In this document: piece by piece, positions 7,301 through 16,230 of the stretch
Numbering within the stretch: position 1 is the first letter of the stretch
Layout: the number at the start of each line of letters is the position of its first letter
Origin: Cryobacterium algoritolerans
GTDB taxonomy: Bacteria > Actinomycetota > Actinomycetes > Actinomycetales > Microbacteriaceae
DNA length: 64,000 bases
Assembly: GCF_004402785.1 (NCBI RefSeq)
Contig: NZ_SOFP01000009.1
Span: 62,001-126,000 of the forward strand
Direction of reading: 5' to 3'
Notes under the pieces: generated by a model
Told to the model about the DNA's origin: nothing
The model's database searches: none
The model's input: the letters and a program-made list of their open reading frames with translations, nothing else
Program-made: the position numbers and the translations under genes

Positions 7301-7404
7301 GGAAATCGGCGGTTCACGGGTTACCCTGTAGTGATTCGTTACTTTGGCGCTGGCCAAGATGACATTCCTGGCCCCCTGTCCAACGCACCGAAAGAACCTC
7401 TCCT

Positions 7405-8880
7405 TTGCCCCCTCGCTTCCCCTCATCGGCTGCCTCTGCGCCCGATGCGAGTGACCCGGCAGGACAGCCCTTCGCAGGAGCGTCGTTGACCCGTCGTGAA
7501 CTGCGCGAGCGTGAGCGTGCGGAGCGGGCGCCAGTGGAGGTTGCCGACGCGCGTCACACGAGCCGTTATGACTCTCGTGTTGTCGCGGCGTCCCTGCCCG
7601 CTGCGCCGGTCGAGCCAGAGCGGGCCCCGGAACCGGCCCCGGCGACCGCGTTCGAGCCAGAGCCGCTCGAACCTGCGCGGGTGTCCAGGCCGCTCGCCGA
7701 GGACCTGGCCGACGCGGACGCGCACCTGCCCGAGCTGGACACGGTCACGATTCCGGACACGGATCGGCTCATCGCGGCCCCCGCGGCATCCGAGGCCCCG
7801 ATGTCCGACCTCGAGCACCTCCAGACGGACGTCTCGCCGGTCACGACCTCGACACCGATCCAGTTTCCCACCCGCGCTCAAGCCCGTGCCAGGCAGGCCG
7901 CAGCGCGCTCCGAGCACTCCACCCTGCAGCCGGCCGCGTCACTCCCCGACCCAGCGCGCCCGGCAGCGACACCCGCTGACGCAGCACGTCCCACAGCAAC
8001 ACTCCGTGAAACGACGCCCGCCGACGCGGCACGCCCCGCAGCGACACTCCCTGAGACGGCCCTGCCCGCGGCATCGTTCGCTGAAGCCCCTCGGCTCCGG
8101 GCGATCGCCATGGCGCCGGCCGCGGCACCGAGGTCACCCCAGACCACCAAGCCGACGAGCCGAATCGCCCGGCGGCTCGCGACGACCGGTGTGACGTTCG
8201 TGGCGATGGCCTTCGTCGCCCTGATGGCCGTCTCCACCTCCCTGCCGGCCGAGGCGCTCCTCTCCTCCGCCGATGTTCAGGCCGCTGCCCACGCGTCCCT
8301 GCGGAAGACCAGTACCGAGCCCGCACAGACGCTCACCATGGACGGCGGCACCGACGTCATCACGGTGCAGCGCGACGGCTACGAATCCAAGACCATCGCC
8401 GAGGTCGCGGCGGCCAGCGGCATCCGGATGGAAGCCACGTTCACCAACAACCCGAACGGCACGATCCAGTGGCCGTTCGCTGTCGGAGTGCACATCGGCG
8501 ACCGGTTCGGCTTCCGCGACTGCGCCGGCTGCTCGTCCAACCACGGCGGCCAGGACTTTAATCCGGGCATCGGCGCCCCGATCCAGGCGATCTCGGACGG
8601 CGTCGTGAGCGTCGCCGAAGACGGTGAAGGCAGTCTCGGCGTGCACATGATCATCGACCACATGATCGACGGCAAGCTCGTGTCGAGCGTCTACGCGCAC
8701 ATGATCCACGGCTCGATGCTGTTCAAGACCGGCGACGTGGTCAAGGTCGGGCAGGTCATCGGCCAGGTCGGGAACACCGGGATGTCGACCGGGCCGCACC
8801 TGCACTTCGAAATCCGCCTCGGCGGCAAGGACGGCACCAAGGTCGACCCGCTCGTCTGGCTCCGCGCCAACACGAATTAG
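7405..8880 (+). CDS. Membrane-anchored M23 peptidase (LytM type)
   Basis: Cell-wall endopeptidase candidate of up to 491 residues. The first 240 residues are Ala/Pro/Thr-rich and disordered, with imperfect repeats around TPADAARPAATLPET. A transmembrane segment follows (VTFVAMAFVALMAVSTSLP, about 262-285), then a linker, then the M23 domain: the zinc motif HGGQDFNPG at about 378 and HLHFEI near 464, with CAGCSSNH before the first metal His as in many Microbacteriaceae homologues. Start is uncertain: TTG 7405 gives the longest form, whereas TTG 7486 has AGGAG five bases upstream and removes 27 residues. It acts outside the membrane on peptidoglycan. Confidence 0.8.
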   Translation: MPPRFPSSAASAPDASDPAGQPFAGASLTRRELRERERAERAPVEVADARHTSRYDSRVVAASLPAAPVEPERAPEPAPATAFEPEPLEPARVSRPLAEDLADADAHLPELDTVTIPDTDRLIAAPAASEAPMSDLEHLQTDVSPVTTSTPIQFPTRAQARARQAAARSEHSTLQPAASLPDPARPAATPADAARPTATLRETTPADAARPAATLPETALPAASFAEAPRLRAIAMAPAAAPRSPQTTKPTSRIARRLATTGVTFVAMAFVALMAVSTSLPAEALLSSADVQAAAHASLRKTSTEPAQTLTMDGGTDVITVQRDGYESKTIAEVAAASGIRMEATFTNNPNGTIQWPFAVGVHIGDRFGFRDCAGCSSNHGGQDFNPGIGAPIQAISDGVVSVAEDGEGSLGVHMIIDHMIDGKLVSSVYAHMIHGSMLFKTGDVVKVGQVIGQVGNTGMSTGPHLHFEIRLGGKDGTKVDPLVWLRANTN

Positions 8881-8963
8881 CATCGCGCCCGTGCGGTTTC
8901 CGGGTTGGCGCCGGGCAGATCAGACGGTGCAGCGGCGCTTCTGAGGGCCCGGGCCGCCTCGGC

Positions 8964-9758
8964 TCAGGCGCGGTCGCGTTCGGGCAGTTCCTCGTCCAGA
9001 CGGGCGCGGCTGATCGCGGTGAGAAACCCCTCGGGCAGCGCGTACTGCGAGAGCCCGGCGATGCTGAAGGTGTCGGTCTCCGCCCGGTCCTCGGGCTCGA
9101 GGGCGACGACCTGGTCGTGCAGGCGTTCCATCTTCACATCGAGGCGATTGGCGACATCCGCCGCTTGTTTCAGGTCGTGCACGAGGTCGACCGGTACCTT
9201 GCCCTGGTACTTGTAGAAGATCTTGTGTTCGAGGCTGGCCCAGAAGTCCATCGCGACGGTGCGGATCTGGATCTCGACCGTGACCGGTTCGACCCGGTCC
9301 GACATAAAGACGGGGATCGCGGCGATGAGGTGCAGGCTCTTGTAGCCGTTGGGCTTCGGCGCCGCGATGTAGTCCTTGACCTCGAGTACGGTGATGTCCT
9401 GCTGGCTCGTGAGCATGTCGAGGATACGGTACGTGTCGGAAATGAAACTGCAGGTGATCCGGATGCCGGCGATGTCCTGGACCTGGGCGCGGATGTCATC
9501 GAGCACGAGCGGGCAGCCCTTGCGGACGGCCTTCTTCAGGATGCCCTCCGGCGACTTGAGCCGGAAGTTCACGTGTTCGATCGGGCTGTAGTCGTGGATC
9601 GAGCTGAACTCTTCCTTGAGGATGTTGATCTTGGTCATCATCTCGTCGGTCGCGAACTTGTACGACATCATGAATCGGGTGAGCTCGGTCTTCAGCTCCC
9701 GGCGCTCGGCGACGCTCCCGGCGGTGTCGAACCCCTTGTCGATGCCGCTGATGGCCAC
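8964..9758 (-). CDS. Small alarmone synthetase (GTP pyrophosphokinase family)
   Basis: A 264-residue RelA/SpoT-type synthetase without hydrolase, TGS or ACT domains, matching the RelQ/RelP length class. Visible motifs: VQDIAGIRITCSF (active-site Asp/Arg region), PKPNGYKSLHL, and VEIQIRTVAMDFWASLEHK with the catalytic Glu-x-Gln pair. It would transfer pyrophosphate from ATP to GDP or GTP to make (p)ppGpp in the cytoplasm. It is transcribed alone and separated from the divergent DUF559 gene by a 59-bp palindromic repeat. Confidence 0.85.
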   Translation of the reverse strand: MAISGIDKGFDTAGSVAERRELKTELTRFMMSYKFATDEMMTKINILKEEFSSIHDYSPIEHVNFRLKSPEGILKKAVRKGCPLVLDDIRAQVQDIAGIRITCSFISDTYRILDMLTSQQDITVLEVKDYIAAPKPNGYKSLHLIAAIPVFMSDRVEPVTVEIQIRTVAMDFWASLEHKIFYKYQGKVPVDLVHDLKQAADVANRLDVKMERLHDQVVALEPEDRAETDTFSIAGLSQYALPEGFLTAISRARLDEELPERDRA

Positions 9759-9880
9759 GTTTACTCCTCCTGCGCGCCCAACGACCGGCGCTGCATGCCG
9801 ATTGTCCCACTCGGGGTTGCGGGTCGGCTGGCAAGGGAACCAGTCGCCCGCTTAGCCACGCTTCGAGGTCCGGCCGCGAA

Positions 9881-9939
9881 TGCAGGATGTGTAGCCAGGG
9901 CGGGGCCGGGTGGGGCCAGCGCCAGCGTGGCATCCTGCA
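9881..9939. repeat. 59-bp palindromic repeat, copy A
   Basis: Begins TGCAGGATG and ends CATCCTGCA, a perfect 9-bp terminal inverted repeat. The interior shares the core GTGGGGCCAG and a similar right half with copy B at 10947-11005; both copies are 59 bp and lie in the same orientation. This resembles a REP-type element. Confidence 0.65.
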
Positions 9940-10048
9940 CGATGCACCCCGCCAGGCAACCCTGCGCTGGGGCTGTTGCCCGGGGGGAAGTGTGCACAGA
10001 TTTAGCGATGGTCGTTGCGGGCGCCACCTAACGCGCCTTCCTGTGACG

Positions 10049-10945
10049 ATGACGGATGCTGCGGTAGCGATCACCCTGCGTGGCGGTGTCGCAAACTATC
10101 GCCAGTTGGTCTCCTCGGGCGTCACTCGCGCCCAGGCCACGTCCGCGCTCCGTTCAGGAGCCATCTGGCGCGTGCGCAACGGCTGGTTCGCGGTGCCGGG
10201 GACGCCCACTGATGTCGCGCGCGCGGCGCGGGTCGGCGGGAGCCTCACCGGGGCATCCGTTGCCCGGCTGCACGGGCTGTGGCTGCTGGCCGACCCGATC
10301 CTGCACGTGCGGGTGGCGCGCACGGCGAGTCGGCTGGCGTCGCCGGAAGATCGGGCAATCAGGCTCGACCCCGCTCGGCACGGCGTCTGCGTGCACTACA
10401 GCACGGCTGCCGGAACCGGGGAGGCCCGTGATCCCCTGGTGCGCGCCCTCGCCGAGATGTTCGCCTGCGGCCAGGGCGATTCCGCCCTGATCGCCCTCGA
10501 CTCCGCGCTCAACCTGGGCGAACTGCGACCGCACCAGCTGGACGATCTGGCCAGGGCAATTGTTCCGCACCGCCGTGCGTTGCTTGCGCTCTGCGACGGT
10601 GGGAGCCAATCGGGGCTGGAGACGCTCGTGCGATTGTTCCTCGTGCGGCAGCGGATCCGGGTGCGGAGCCAGGTTCGGCTGCCCCGGGTCGGTCGGGTCG
10701 ACCTGCTCGTCGGTGATCGGCTCGTACTCGAACTCGACGGCGAGGAGTTTCACACCGGACTCGCATTCGAGGAGGACCGCCGACGAGACTTCGAACTTGT
10801 GCAGCAGGGCTACCTCGTGCTGCGGATCACCTATCGGATGATCATGGAGAACCGCCCGTGGGTGGAGGTGGGCATCCTCGCGCTCGTTCGCGGAGATGAG
10901 CATCGCTGGCGCGCCACCCGGGTTGGGCCGGCCTCCGGAAGGTGA
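10049..10945 (+). CDS. DUF559 / AbiEi-like domain protein (Vsr-type nuclease fold)
   Basis: From ATG 10049 the product has 298 residues; GTG 10043 is the alternative. Residues 1-50 are a helical DNA-binding module like the type IV AbiEi antitoxin N-terminus (NYRQLVSSGVTRAQATSALR, then WRVRNGWFAVPG). The C-terminal 100 residues match DUF559, a Vsr-like PD-(D/E)xK fold: RVDLLVGDRLVLELDGEEFH, then RRRDFELVQQGYLVLRITYR. The acidic cluster Asp...Glu-Leu-Asp-Gly fits a metal site. Function is unknown. It sits exactly between two copies of a 59-bp palindrome, copy B starting two bases after the stop. Confidence 0.7.
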   Translation: MTDAAVAITLRGGVANYRQLVSSGVTRAQATSALRSGAIWRVRNGWFAVPGTPTDVARAARVGGSLTGASVARLHGLWLLADPILHVRVARTASRLASPEDRAIRLDPARHGVCVHYSTAAGTGEARDPLVRALAEMFACGQGDSALIALDSALNLGELRPHQLDDLARAIVPHRRALLALCDGGSQSGLETLVRLFLVRQRIRVRSQVRLPRVGRVDLLVGDRLVLELDGEEFHTGLAFEEDRRRDFELVQQGYLVLRITYRMIMENRPWVEVGILALVRGDEHRWRATRVGPASGR

Positions 10946-10946
10946 A

Positions 10947-11005
10947 TGCAGGATGCGGCGGTAGCGCGAGGCCAGGTGGGGCCAGTGCCTGCGCGGCATC
11001 CTGCA
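10947..11005. repeat. 59-bp palindromic repeat, copy B
   Basis: Same length, orientation, termini (TGCAGGATG / CATCCTGCA) and core (GTGGGGCCAG) as copy A. It begins two bases after the DUF559 stop, so its folded transcript could end that gene's mRNA as well as mark the edge of a mobile unit. Confidence 0.65.
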
Positions 11006-11074
11006 TGCGCGGATGGTGGTGCGGAGGAACCCGGGCCGCCCGGGTGCGACCCGAGCACCCCGGGCGTGAGTGGT

Positions 11075-12826
11075 CTAGGCGCGCAGCCAGGCCGTGGTGT
11101 CGCCGGGCAGGGTGCGCCCGGCAAGCGGTTCGCTGGTCAGGAGCAGCTCCCCGGCCGGCAGCTCGATCGGCTCGGTGCCCGTGTTGGCGACGACGACGAC
11201 TCCTCCGTTCCGGAAATGAACAATCGGGTCGCCGAAGCCGGCCAGCCAGTCCACCGCACCGAGTCCCAGGGCGTGTTCGCGGCGCAGACGCAGCGCGAGC
11301 TTGTACAACTCGAGGGTTGACCCGGGGACGCCCTCCTGCGCGTCGCGGGCGAGCGTGCCCCATTCCGCGGGCTGCGGCAACCAGCTGGCCGAGGTCGGGC
11401 CGAACCCGTAGGAGGGCGCGGCGCTTTCCCACGGCAGGGGCACACGGCAGCCGTCACGGCCGTAGCGTTCGCCGTTGGTGCGGAACCAGGTTGGGTCTTC
11501 CCTGGAGGCGTCCGGAAGGTCGATGACCTCGGGGAGCCCGAGTTCCTCGCCCTGGTACAGGTAGCTGGAGCCCGGCAGGGCGAGCATCAGGGCGGTGGCG
11601 GCGCGGGCACGCTGGAGGCCCACCACCGTGTCGGGCAGGCCCGCCGTTTTGGGGCCGATTCCGTGGCCCTGCAGATTCTCCGCGGTCAGGGCCAGGCGCG
11701 AGGCGTGGCGCACGACATCATGGTTTGAGAGTACCCAGGTGCTCGGTGCGCCGACGGCGCTGAACGCGGTGAGGGAGTCGTCGATCACGCGGCGCAACGT
11801 CGGGCCGCCCCACGGCGTCTCCAGGTAGGCGAAGTTGAAGGCCTGGTGCATCTCGTCTGGGCGCACCCATTCGGCGACATGGCTGAGCGGGTCGACCCAC
11901 GCCTCGGCGGCGAGGATGCGTTCCCCGGGGTACTCGTCAAGCACCAGGCGCCAGTCCCGGTAGATCTCGTGCACTCCGCCCTGCGCCCAGTACGGCGCCG
12001 TCTCGGCCCACTCGGCGATGATGCCCGGTTCTGTCACCGTGGCGCCGCCCATGCTGCCGCCCTCGACAGGAGGGGTGTAGTCGGGTAGGCCGGCCGCCTT
12101 GATCATGCCGTGCGCGACATCCACCCGGAAACCGTCGGCGCCGCGGTCCAGCCAGAACCGCAGCACGCCCCGGAACTGAGCCCGTACCCACGGGTTGTCC
12201 CAGTCGAAGTCCGGCTGGGTGGTGTCGAAGAGGTGCAGGTACCACTGGCCGGGCGTGCCGTCGGGATTCGTGAGGCGGGTCCAGGCGTTGCCGCCGAAGA
12301 CGGATTCCCAGTTGTTCGGCGGGAACTCGCCGTGCTGACCCTTGCCCTCGCGGAAGATGTAGTGCGCCCGCTCGGCGCTGCCCTCCGGGGCCGCGAGCGC
12401 TGCCTGGAACCAGGGGTGCGCGCTCGACGAGTGGTTCGGCACGAGGTCGACGATCACCCGGATGCCCAGCTCATGGGCGGTGTGCTGCAGGGTGTCGAAG
12501 TCGGCGAGGGTGCCGAAGATGGGGTCGACGTCGCAGTAGTCGGCCACGTCGTAGCCGGCGTCGTGCTGGGGAGAGGTGTAGAACGGGGACAGCCAGATGG
12601 CGTCGATCCCGAGGTCGTGGAGGGCAGGGAGGCGCCCGGTGATACCGGCGAGATCACCCATGCCGTCACCATTGGCGTCCGCGAAGGAACGGGGATAGAT
12701 CTGGTAGATCACGGCGGTACGCCACCACTCCGCCGGTGTCCGATCGTGTTCTGTCGGCGCCTCGCCGGTCATGGATGGTTCGACTTCGCGCACGGCGGTG
12801 TGCTCCCTGGCTGATGGTGTGTTCAC
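11075..12826 (-). CDS. GH13 alpha-glucosidase (oligo-1,6/maltose type)
   Basis: Start set at GTG 12826, which has AAGGAAT nine bases upstream; this gives 583 residues, usual for the family. The (beta/alpha)8 barrel shows all conserved regions: DLVPNHSS (region I), DGFRVDVAHG with the nucleophile Asp, ILAAEAWVDP with the acid/base Glu, and VLSNHDVVRH with the transition-state Asp. VIYQIYPRSFADANGDGMGD at the N-terminus is typical of alpha-1,4/1,6-glucosidases acting on short oligosaccharides. No signal peptide, so cytoplasmic. It is divergent from the sugar importer and probably shares its LacI-type control. Confidence 0.88.
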   Translation of the reverse strand: MNTPSAREHTAVREVEPSMTGEAPTEHDRTPAEWWRTAVIYQIYPRSFADANGDGMGDLAGITGRLPALHDLGIDAIWLSPFYTSPQHDAGYDVADYCDVDPIFGTLADFDTLQHTAHELGIRVIVDLVPNHSSSAHPWFQAALAAPEGSAERAHYIFREGKGQHGEFPPNNWESVFGGNAWTRLTNPDGTPGQWYLHLFDTTQPDFDWDNPWVRAQFRGVLRFWLDRGADGFRVDVAHGMIKAAGLPDYTPPVEGGSMGGATVTEPGIIAEWAETAPYWAQGGVHEIYRDWRLVLDEYPGERILAAEAWVDPLSHVAEWVRPDEMHQAFNFAYLETPWGGPTLRRVIDDSLTAFSAVGAPSTWVLSNHDVVRHASRLALTAENLQGHGIGPKTAGLPDTVVGLQRARAATALMLALPGSSYLYQGEELGLPEVIDLPDASREDPTWFRTNGERYGRDGCRVPLPWESAAPSYGFGPTSASWLPQPAEWGTLARDAQEGVPGSTLELYKLALRLRREHALGLGAVDWLAGFGDPIVHFRNGGVVVVANTGTEPIELPAGELLLTSEPLAGRTLPGDTTAWLRA

Positions 12827-12926
12827 GGCTGCTGATTCCTTACGACGGGGTGTGCTGGTGCGCCTCAGGAACGTGCTGCGGTGGCGCACGCCACTCGTCA
12901 AGCTTTCCACAGAACCAGCAATTAAT

Positions 12927-12938
12927 GAAAGCGTTTCC
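12927..12938. promoter_or_regulatory. LacI-type operator (GAAAGCGTTTCC)
   Basis: A near-palindrome of the LacI/MalR type located 100 bp upstream of the alpha-glucosidase start and 215 bp before the binding-protein gene. It probably represses the leftward gene. No LacI-family regulator is encoded in the window, so it must act in trans. Confidence 0.5.
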
Positions 12939-13030
12939 AGTCCGGGGCATATTTCGTGGTCCGGTACGGCCGACTACTCGGTTCTAAATCTCATCAACTG
13001 GCCCGAGAGATCACAAAATGTACCGTCGTC

Positions 13031-13072
13031 TTGCGGAATTCTGAATGGCTTGCTATAACTGGAAGCGCTTGC
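13031..13072 (+). promoter_or_regulatory. Promoter and operator of the sugar importer operon
   Basis: TTGCGG (13031-13036) and TATAAC (13054-13059) are 17 bp apart, a good vegetative promoter. Directly after the -10 lies GGAAGCGCTTGC (13061-13072), a LacI-type palindrome centred on the start point, so repressor binding would block initiation. This predicts induction by maltodextrin-like sugars. Confidence 0.55.
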
Positions 13073-13152
13073 ACAAAAGCTTCAGGGAGATTGTCCTCTC
13101 GCCACTGCGCGATGGGATCTTGATCCCACTCACACAGATGAAAGGCACACCA

Positions 13153-14418
13153 ATGAAGGTGACCAAACGGTCCTGGCTGGGCATCGCCGCGGTAACGGTC
13201 GCGGCTCTCTCGGCCGCTACGCTGACCGGCTGCTCCTCCCCGGCCAGCAGCGGCAGCGACCTGACCAAGAGCGGCAACAGCACGCTCACCCTGTGGGTCG
13301 ACACCCAGCGCGCTCCCGCGCTCAAGACCGTCGCCGCGCAGTTCAAGAAAGACACCGGCGTAACGGTGAAGCTGGTCGTCAAGGACTTCGCCACGGTCGA
13401 CCAGGACTTCATCAGCCAGGTTCCGACCGGCAAGGGCCCCGACATGATCGTCAGCCCCCACGACAAGCTCGGCGCATACGTCAAGAACGGCGTCGTAGCT
13501 CCGCTTGAGCTCGGTGACAAGGCGGCCGCCTTCGCCAAGGTCGCCGTCCAGGCCGTCACCTACGATGGAACGGTCTACGGGCTCCCGTACTCGATCGAGA
13601 ACGTGGCGCTCCTGCGCAACACGGCCCTCGCGCCGAAGGTTGCGACCACCTTCGACGGGGTCATCGCCAACGGCAAGGCGGCAGTGGCCGCCAACAGCGC
13701 AACGGTGAAGTACCCGTTCCTCCTCGGGCTGGACCCCAAGCAGGGCGACCCATACCACATGTACCCCTTCCAGACCTCGTTCGGATCATCCGTCTTCGCC
13801 CAGAACAGCGACGGCACCTACGACCCGAGCAAGCTCACCCTGGGCGATGACGCGGGCCTGAAGTTCGCCGCGGCCGTCAAGCAGTGGGGTGTGGACGGCA
13901 TCCTGAACCCGAACATCACGGGTGACATCGCCATTGACGCGTTCAAGAAGGGCGAGTCGGCGTACTACCTGACGGGCCCCTGGAACGTGCCGGCCATCAA
14001 GGACGCAGGCATCAAGTACGCCATCGACGCACTGCCCTCCGCCGGTGGCCAGGAGGCGAAGCCGTTCCTCGGTGTCAATGCCTTCTTCATCAGCGCGAAG
14101 AGCACGAACAAGATCGCGGCAACGAAGTTCCTGGTTGACTACCTTGGCACCGATGCCGTGCAGGAAGAGCTGTACAAGGTCGGCGGACGCCCGCCGGCAC
14201 TGACAAGCGCCTACGACACCATTGCCAAGACGGATGCCGACGTCAAGTCGTTCGGTGACATCGGCCTGACCGGCGTTCCCATGCCTGCAATCCCCGAGAT
14301 GGCCTCGGTCTGGGCAGACTGGGGCTCCGCCGAGCTGCAGCTGATCAAGGGCGACGGTGAACCCACCAGCGTCTGGACAACGGCCACGACCAACGTTGCA
14401 GCAAAGATCAAGGGCTAA
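13153..14418 (+). CDS. malE: Maltodextrin-type ABC transporter substrate-binding lipoprotein
   Basis: Start ATG 13153 (AAAGG eight bases upstream) gives 421 residues. The signal MKVTKRSWLGIAAVTVAALS ends in a lipobox, LTGC, so the protein is lipid-anchored outside the membrane. The mature part is an extracellular solute-binding family 1 protein (STLTLWVDTQRAPALKTVAA start, then YGLPYSIENVALLRN and YYLTGPWNVPAIKDAG), matching maltose/maltodextrin-binding proteins. It is the first gene of malE-malF-malG-GH13. A very strong hairpin separates it from malF, which would let it be made in excess. Confidence 0.88.
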   Translation: MKVTKRSWLGIAAVTVAALSAATLTGCSSPASSGSDLTKSGNSTLTLWVDTQRAPALKTVAAQFKKDTGVTVKLVVKDFATVDQDFISQVPTGKGPDMIVSPHDKLGAYVKNGVVAPLELGDKAAAFAKVAVQAVTYDGTVYGLPYSIENVALLRNTALAPKVATTFDGVIANGKAAVAANSATVKYPFLLGLDPKQGDPYHMYPFQTSFGSSVFAQNSDGTYDPSKLTLGDDAGLKFAAAVKQWGVDGILNPNITGDIAIDAFKKGESAYYLTGPWNVPAIKDAGIKYAIDALPSAGGQEAKPFLGVNAFFISAKSTNKIAATKFLVDYLGTDAVQEELYKVGGRPPALTSAYDTIAKTDADVKSFGDIGLTGVPMPAIPEMASVWADWGSAELQLIKGDGEPTSVWTTATTNVAAKIKG

Positions 14419-14431
14419 CACCCTTCCCGCG

Positions 14432-14473
14432 GGCCAGATCGGAACCGGCGCGTGCGCCGGTTCCGATCTGGCC
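14432..14473. terminator. 20-bp perfect hairpin between malE and malF
   Basis: The arm 14432-14451 (starts GGCCAGATCGG, ends GGCGC) is complementary over 20 bases to 14454-14473. No T-run follows, so it more likely acts as a partial terminator or 3'-end stabiliser for malE mRNA, analogous in position to the palindromes found between binding-protein and permease genes in other importers. Confidence 0.6.
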
Positions 14474-14594
14474 GCAACGGGGTCGATGGGCCCGGCGCTA
14501 CGCCGCGTCCATCGCAAACCCCAGTCGAAGCGGTTCTCCGTTCGGAGCCCTAACCCGGCGCAGCACTTTCAGTACTGAGGAGCACAACCAGACC

Positions 14595-16229
14595 ATGGCA
14601 GCCGACGGCAAGAGCCGAGCAGAGACGCTCGTGCGAAAGAGGCCCACGAAGTCCCTCCCTCGCGAGCGGGGGCAGAGGCCGGAACGCCTCAGGAGCGAGA
14701 TGACCGCACTGCTGGTCAAGATCGTCCTGCTGGGCATCCTCGATGCGCTCGCGGTCTACGCTCTGTTCATCATGCTCGGACTGCACCAGTGGGTGCCGTT
14801 GGCCGCAACGGTGCTTATCACCGGCCTGGTCAACTGGATCTATCTCGGCAGGGGAAAGCGGCTTCCGGCGAAGTACCTGACTCCCGGGGTCATTTTCCTG
14901 CTCATCTTCCAGGTCTTCGTGGTGCTGTTCAGCGGCTACATCGCCTTCACGAACTACAGCGACGGGCACAACAGCACGAAGGAAGATGCCGTCAGCAGCA
15001 TCATCCAGGTCGCGGAGAAACGCGTCGCCGATTCACCCGCCTATCAACTCACCATCCTTGACAACGGCGGCGCCTATTCCTTCTTGGTCACCGACCCGGA
15101 CGGCGCGGTCAAGATCGGCTCGGCCGACCAGCCACTGAAGGTCGTCCCGAACGCCACCCTCGACTCGACGGGGAAGGCCATCGGGCTCAACGGTTATACG
15201 ACCCTCAACCTGTCCCAGATCCTCGCCAACCAGAGTGCCATCACTGCCGTTCGGGTCCCGCTCTCCGACGACCCGAGCGCGGGGGCACTGCACACCGATG
15301 ACGCCAGCGCGGCCTACGTCTATCGGTCTGACCTGCAATACGACGCCAAGGCAGACACCTTCGCCGACAGCAATAACGTCGTCTACGTCAACTCCGGCCG
15401 TGGCTCGTTCGCCACGGCGGATGGCGCGAAAACCCTCAGCCCCGGCTGGAAGGTCGACGTCGGTATCGACAACTTCGTCAAAGCGTTCACCAATCAACAG
15501 CTGAGCGGTCCGCTGTGGCGCGTCATTCTTTGGACATTCACCTTCGCAATCCTGTCGGTGCTGACCACCTTTGCACTCGGTCTGTTCCTGGCAATCGTGC
15601 TCAACCACCCACGGCTGAGGGGCAAGAAGTTCTACCGCGTCCTGGTGATTCTGCCCTACGCATTCCCCGCGTTCCTGTCCGGCCTGGTCTGGGCCGGCTT
15701 GTTGAATCCGCAATTCGGTTTCGTCAACCAGGTAATTTTCGGCGGCGCGCATATTCCGTGGCTCACCGACCCCATGCTGGCGCGATTCAGTGTGCTCCTG
15801 GTCAACCTCTGGCTGGGTTACCCGTACATGTTCCTGGTCTGCACGGGGGCCCTGCAGTCTTTGCCGGAGGAACTCGAAGAGGCGGCCCGCGTCGATGGTG
15901 CGAATCCGTGGCGGGTCTTCAGGTCGATCAAGCTGCCACTGCTGCTGGTCTCGGTCGCGCCACTTCTGATCGCGTCCTTCGCGTTCAACTTCAACAACTT
16001 CAACGTGATCTACATGCTCACCAAGGGCTGGCCGCGTTTCACCGACACGACCTTCGACATCGGCTCAACGGACCTGCTGATCACAATGGTGTACAAGGTT
16101 GCCTTCGGACAGGGCGGTGCGCGCGACTACGGGCTGGCCAGTGCGCTGTCGATCCTGATCTTCATCCTGGTCGCCGCCATCTCGATCATCGCGTTCAGAC
16201 GGACCAAGGCCCTTGAGGAGATCAACTGA
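14595..16229 (+). CDS. malF: Sugar ABC transporter permease, MalF type
   Basis: A 544-residue membrane protein with eight predicted spans. A large extracytoplasmic loop of about 190 residues after the third span (from YIAFTNYSDGHNSTKED to the FVKAF segment) is the MalF P2-loop hallmark. The cytoplasmic EAA loop reads EELEEAARVDGANPWRVFRS, the contact site for the ATPase. ATG 14595 follows AGGAG at 12 bases. The cluster encodes no ATPase, so a shared MsiK-type subunit elsewhere is needed. Confidence 0.88.
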   Translation: MAADGKSRAETLVRKRPTKSLPRERGQRPERLRSEMTALLVKIVLLGILDALAVYALFIMLGLHQWVPLAATVLITGLVNWIYLGRGKRLPAKYLTPGVIFLLIFQVFVVLFSGYIAFTNYSDGHNSTKEDAVSSIIQVAEKRVADSPAYQLTILDNGGAYSFLVTDPDGAVKIGSADQPLKVVPNATLDSTGKAIGLNGYTTLNLSQILANQSAITAVRVPLSDDPSAGALHTDDASAAYVYRSDLQYDAKADTFADSNNVVYVNSGRGSFATADGAKTLSPGWKVDVGIDNFVKAFTNQQLSGPLWRVILWTFTFAILSVLTTFALGLFLAIVLNHPRLRGKKFYRVLVILPYAFPAFLSGLVWAGLLNPQFGFVNQVIFGGAHIPWLTDPMLARFSVLLVNLWLGYPYMFLVCTGALQSLPEELEEAARVDGANPWRVFRSIKLPLLLVSVAPLLIASFAFNFNNFNVIYMLTKGWPRFTDTTFDIGSTDLLITMVYKVAFGQGGARDYGLASALSILIFILVAAISIIAFRRTKALEEIN

Positions 16230-16230
16230 G

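Noticed and set aside
7177-7404. Possible c-di-AMP (ydaO-type) riboswitch before the M23 peptidase gene
   Set aside because: Peptidase genes in actinobacteria can have one, but I could not find the conserved core sequences in this 228-bp gap.
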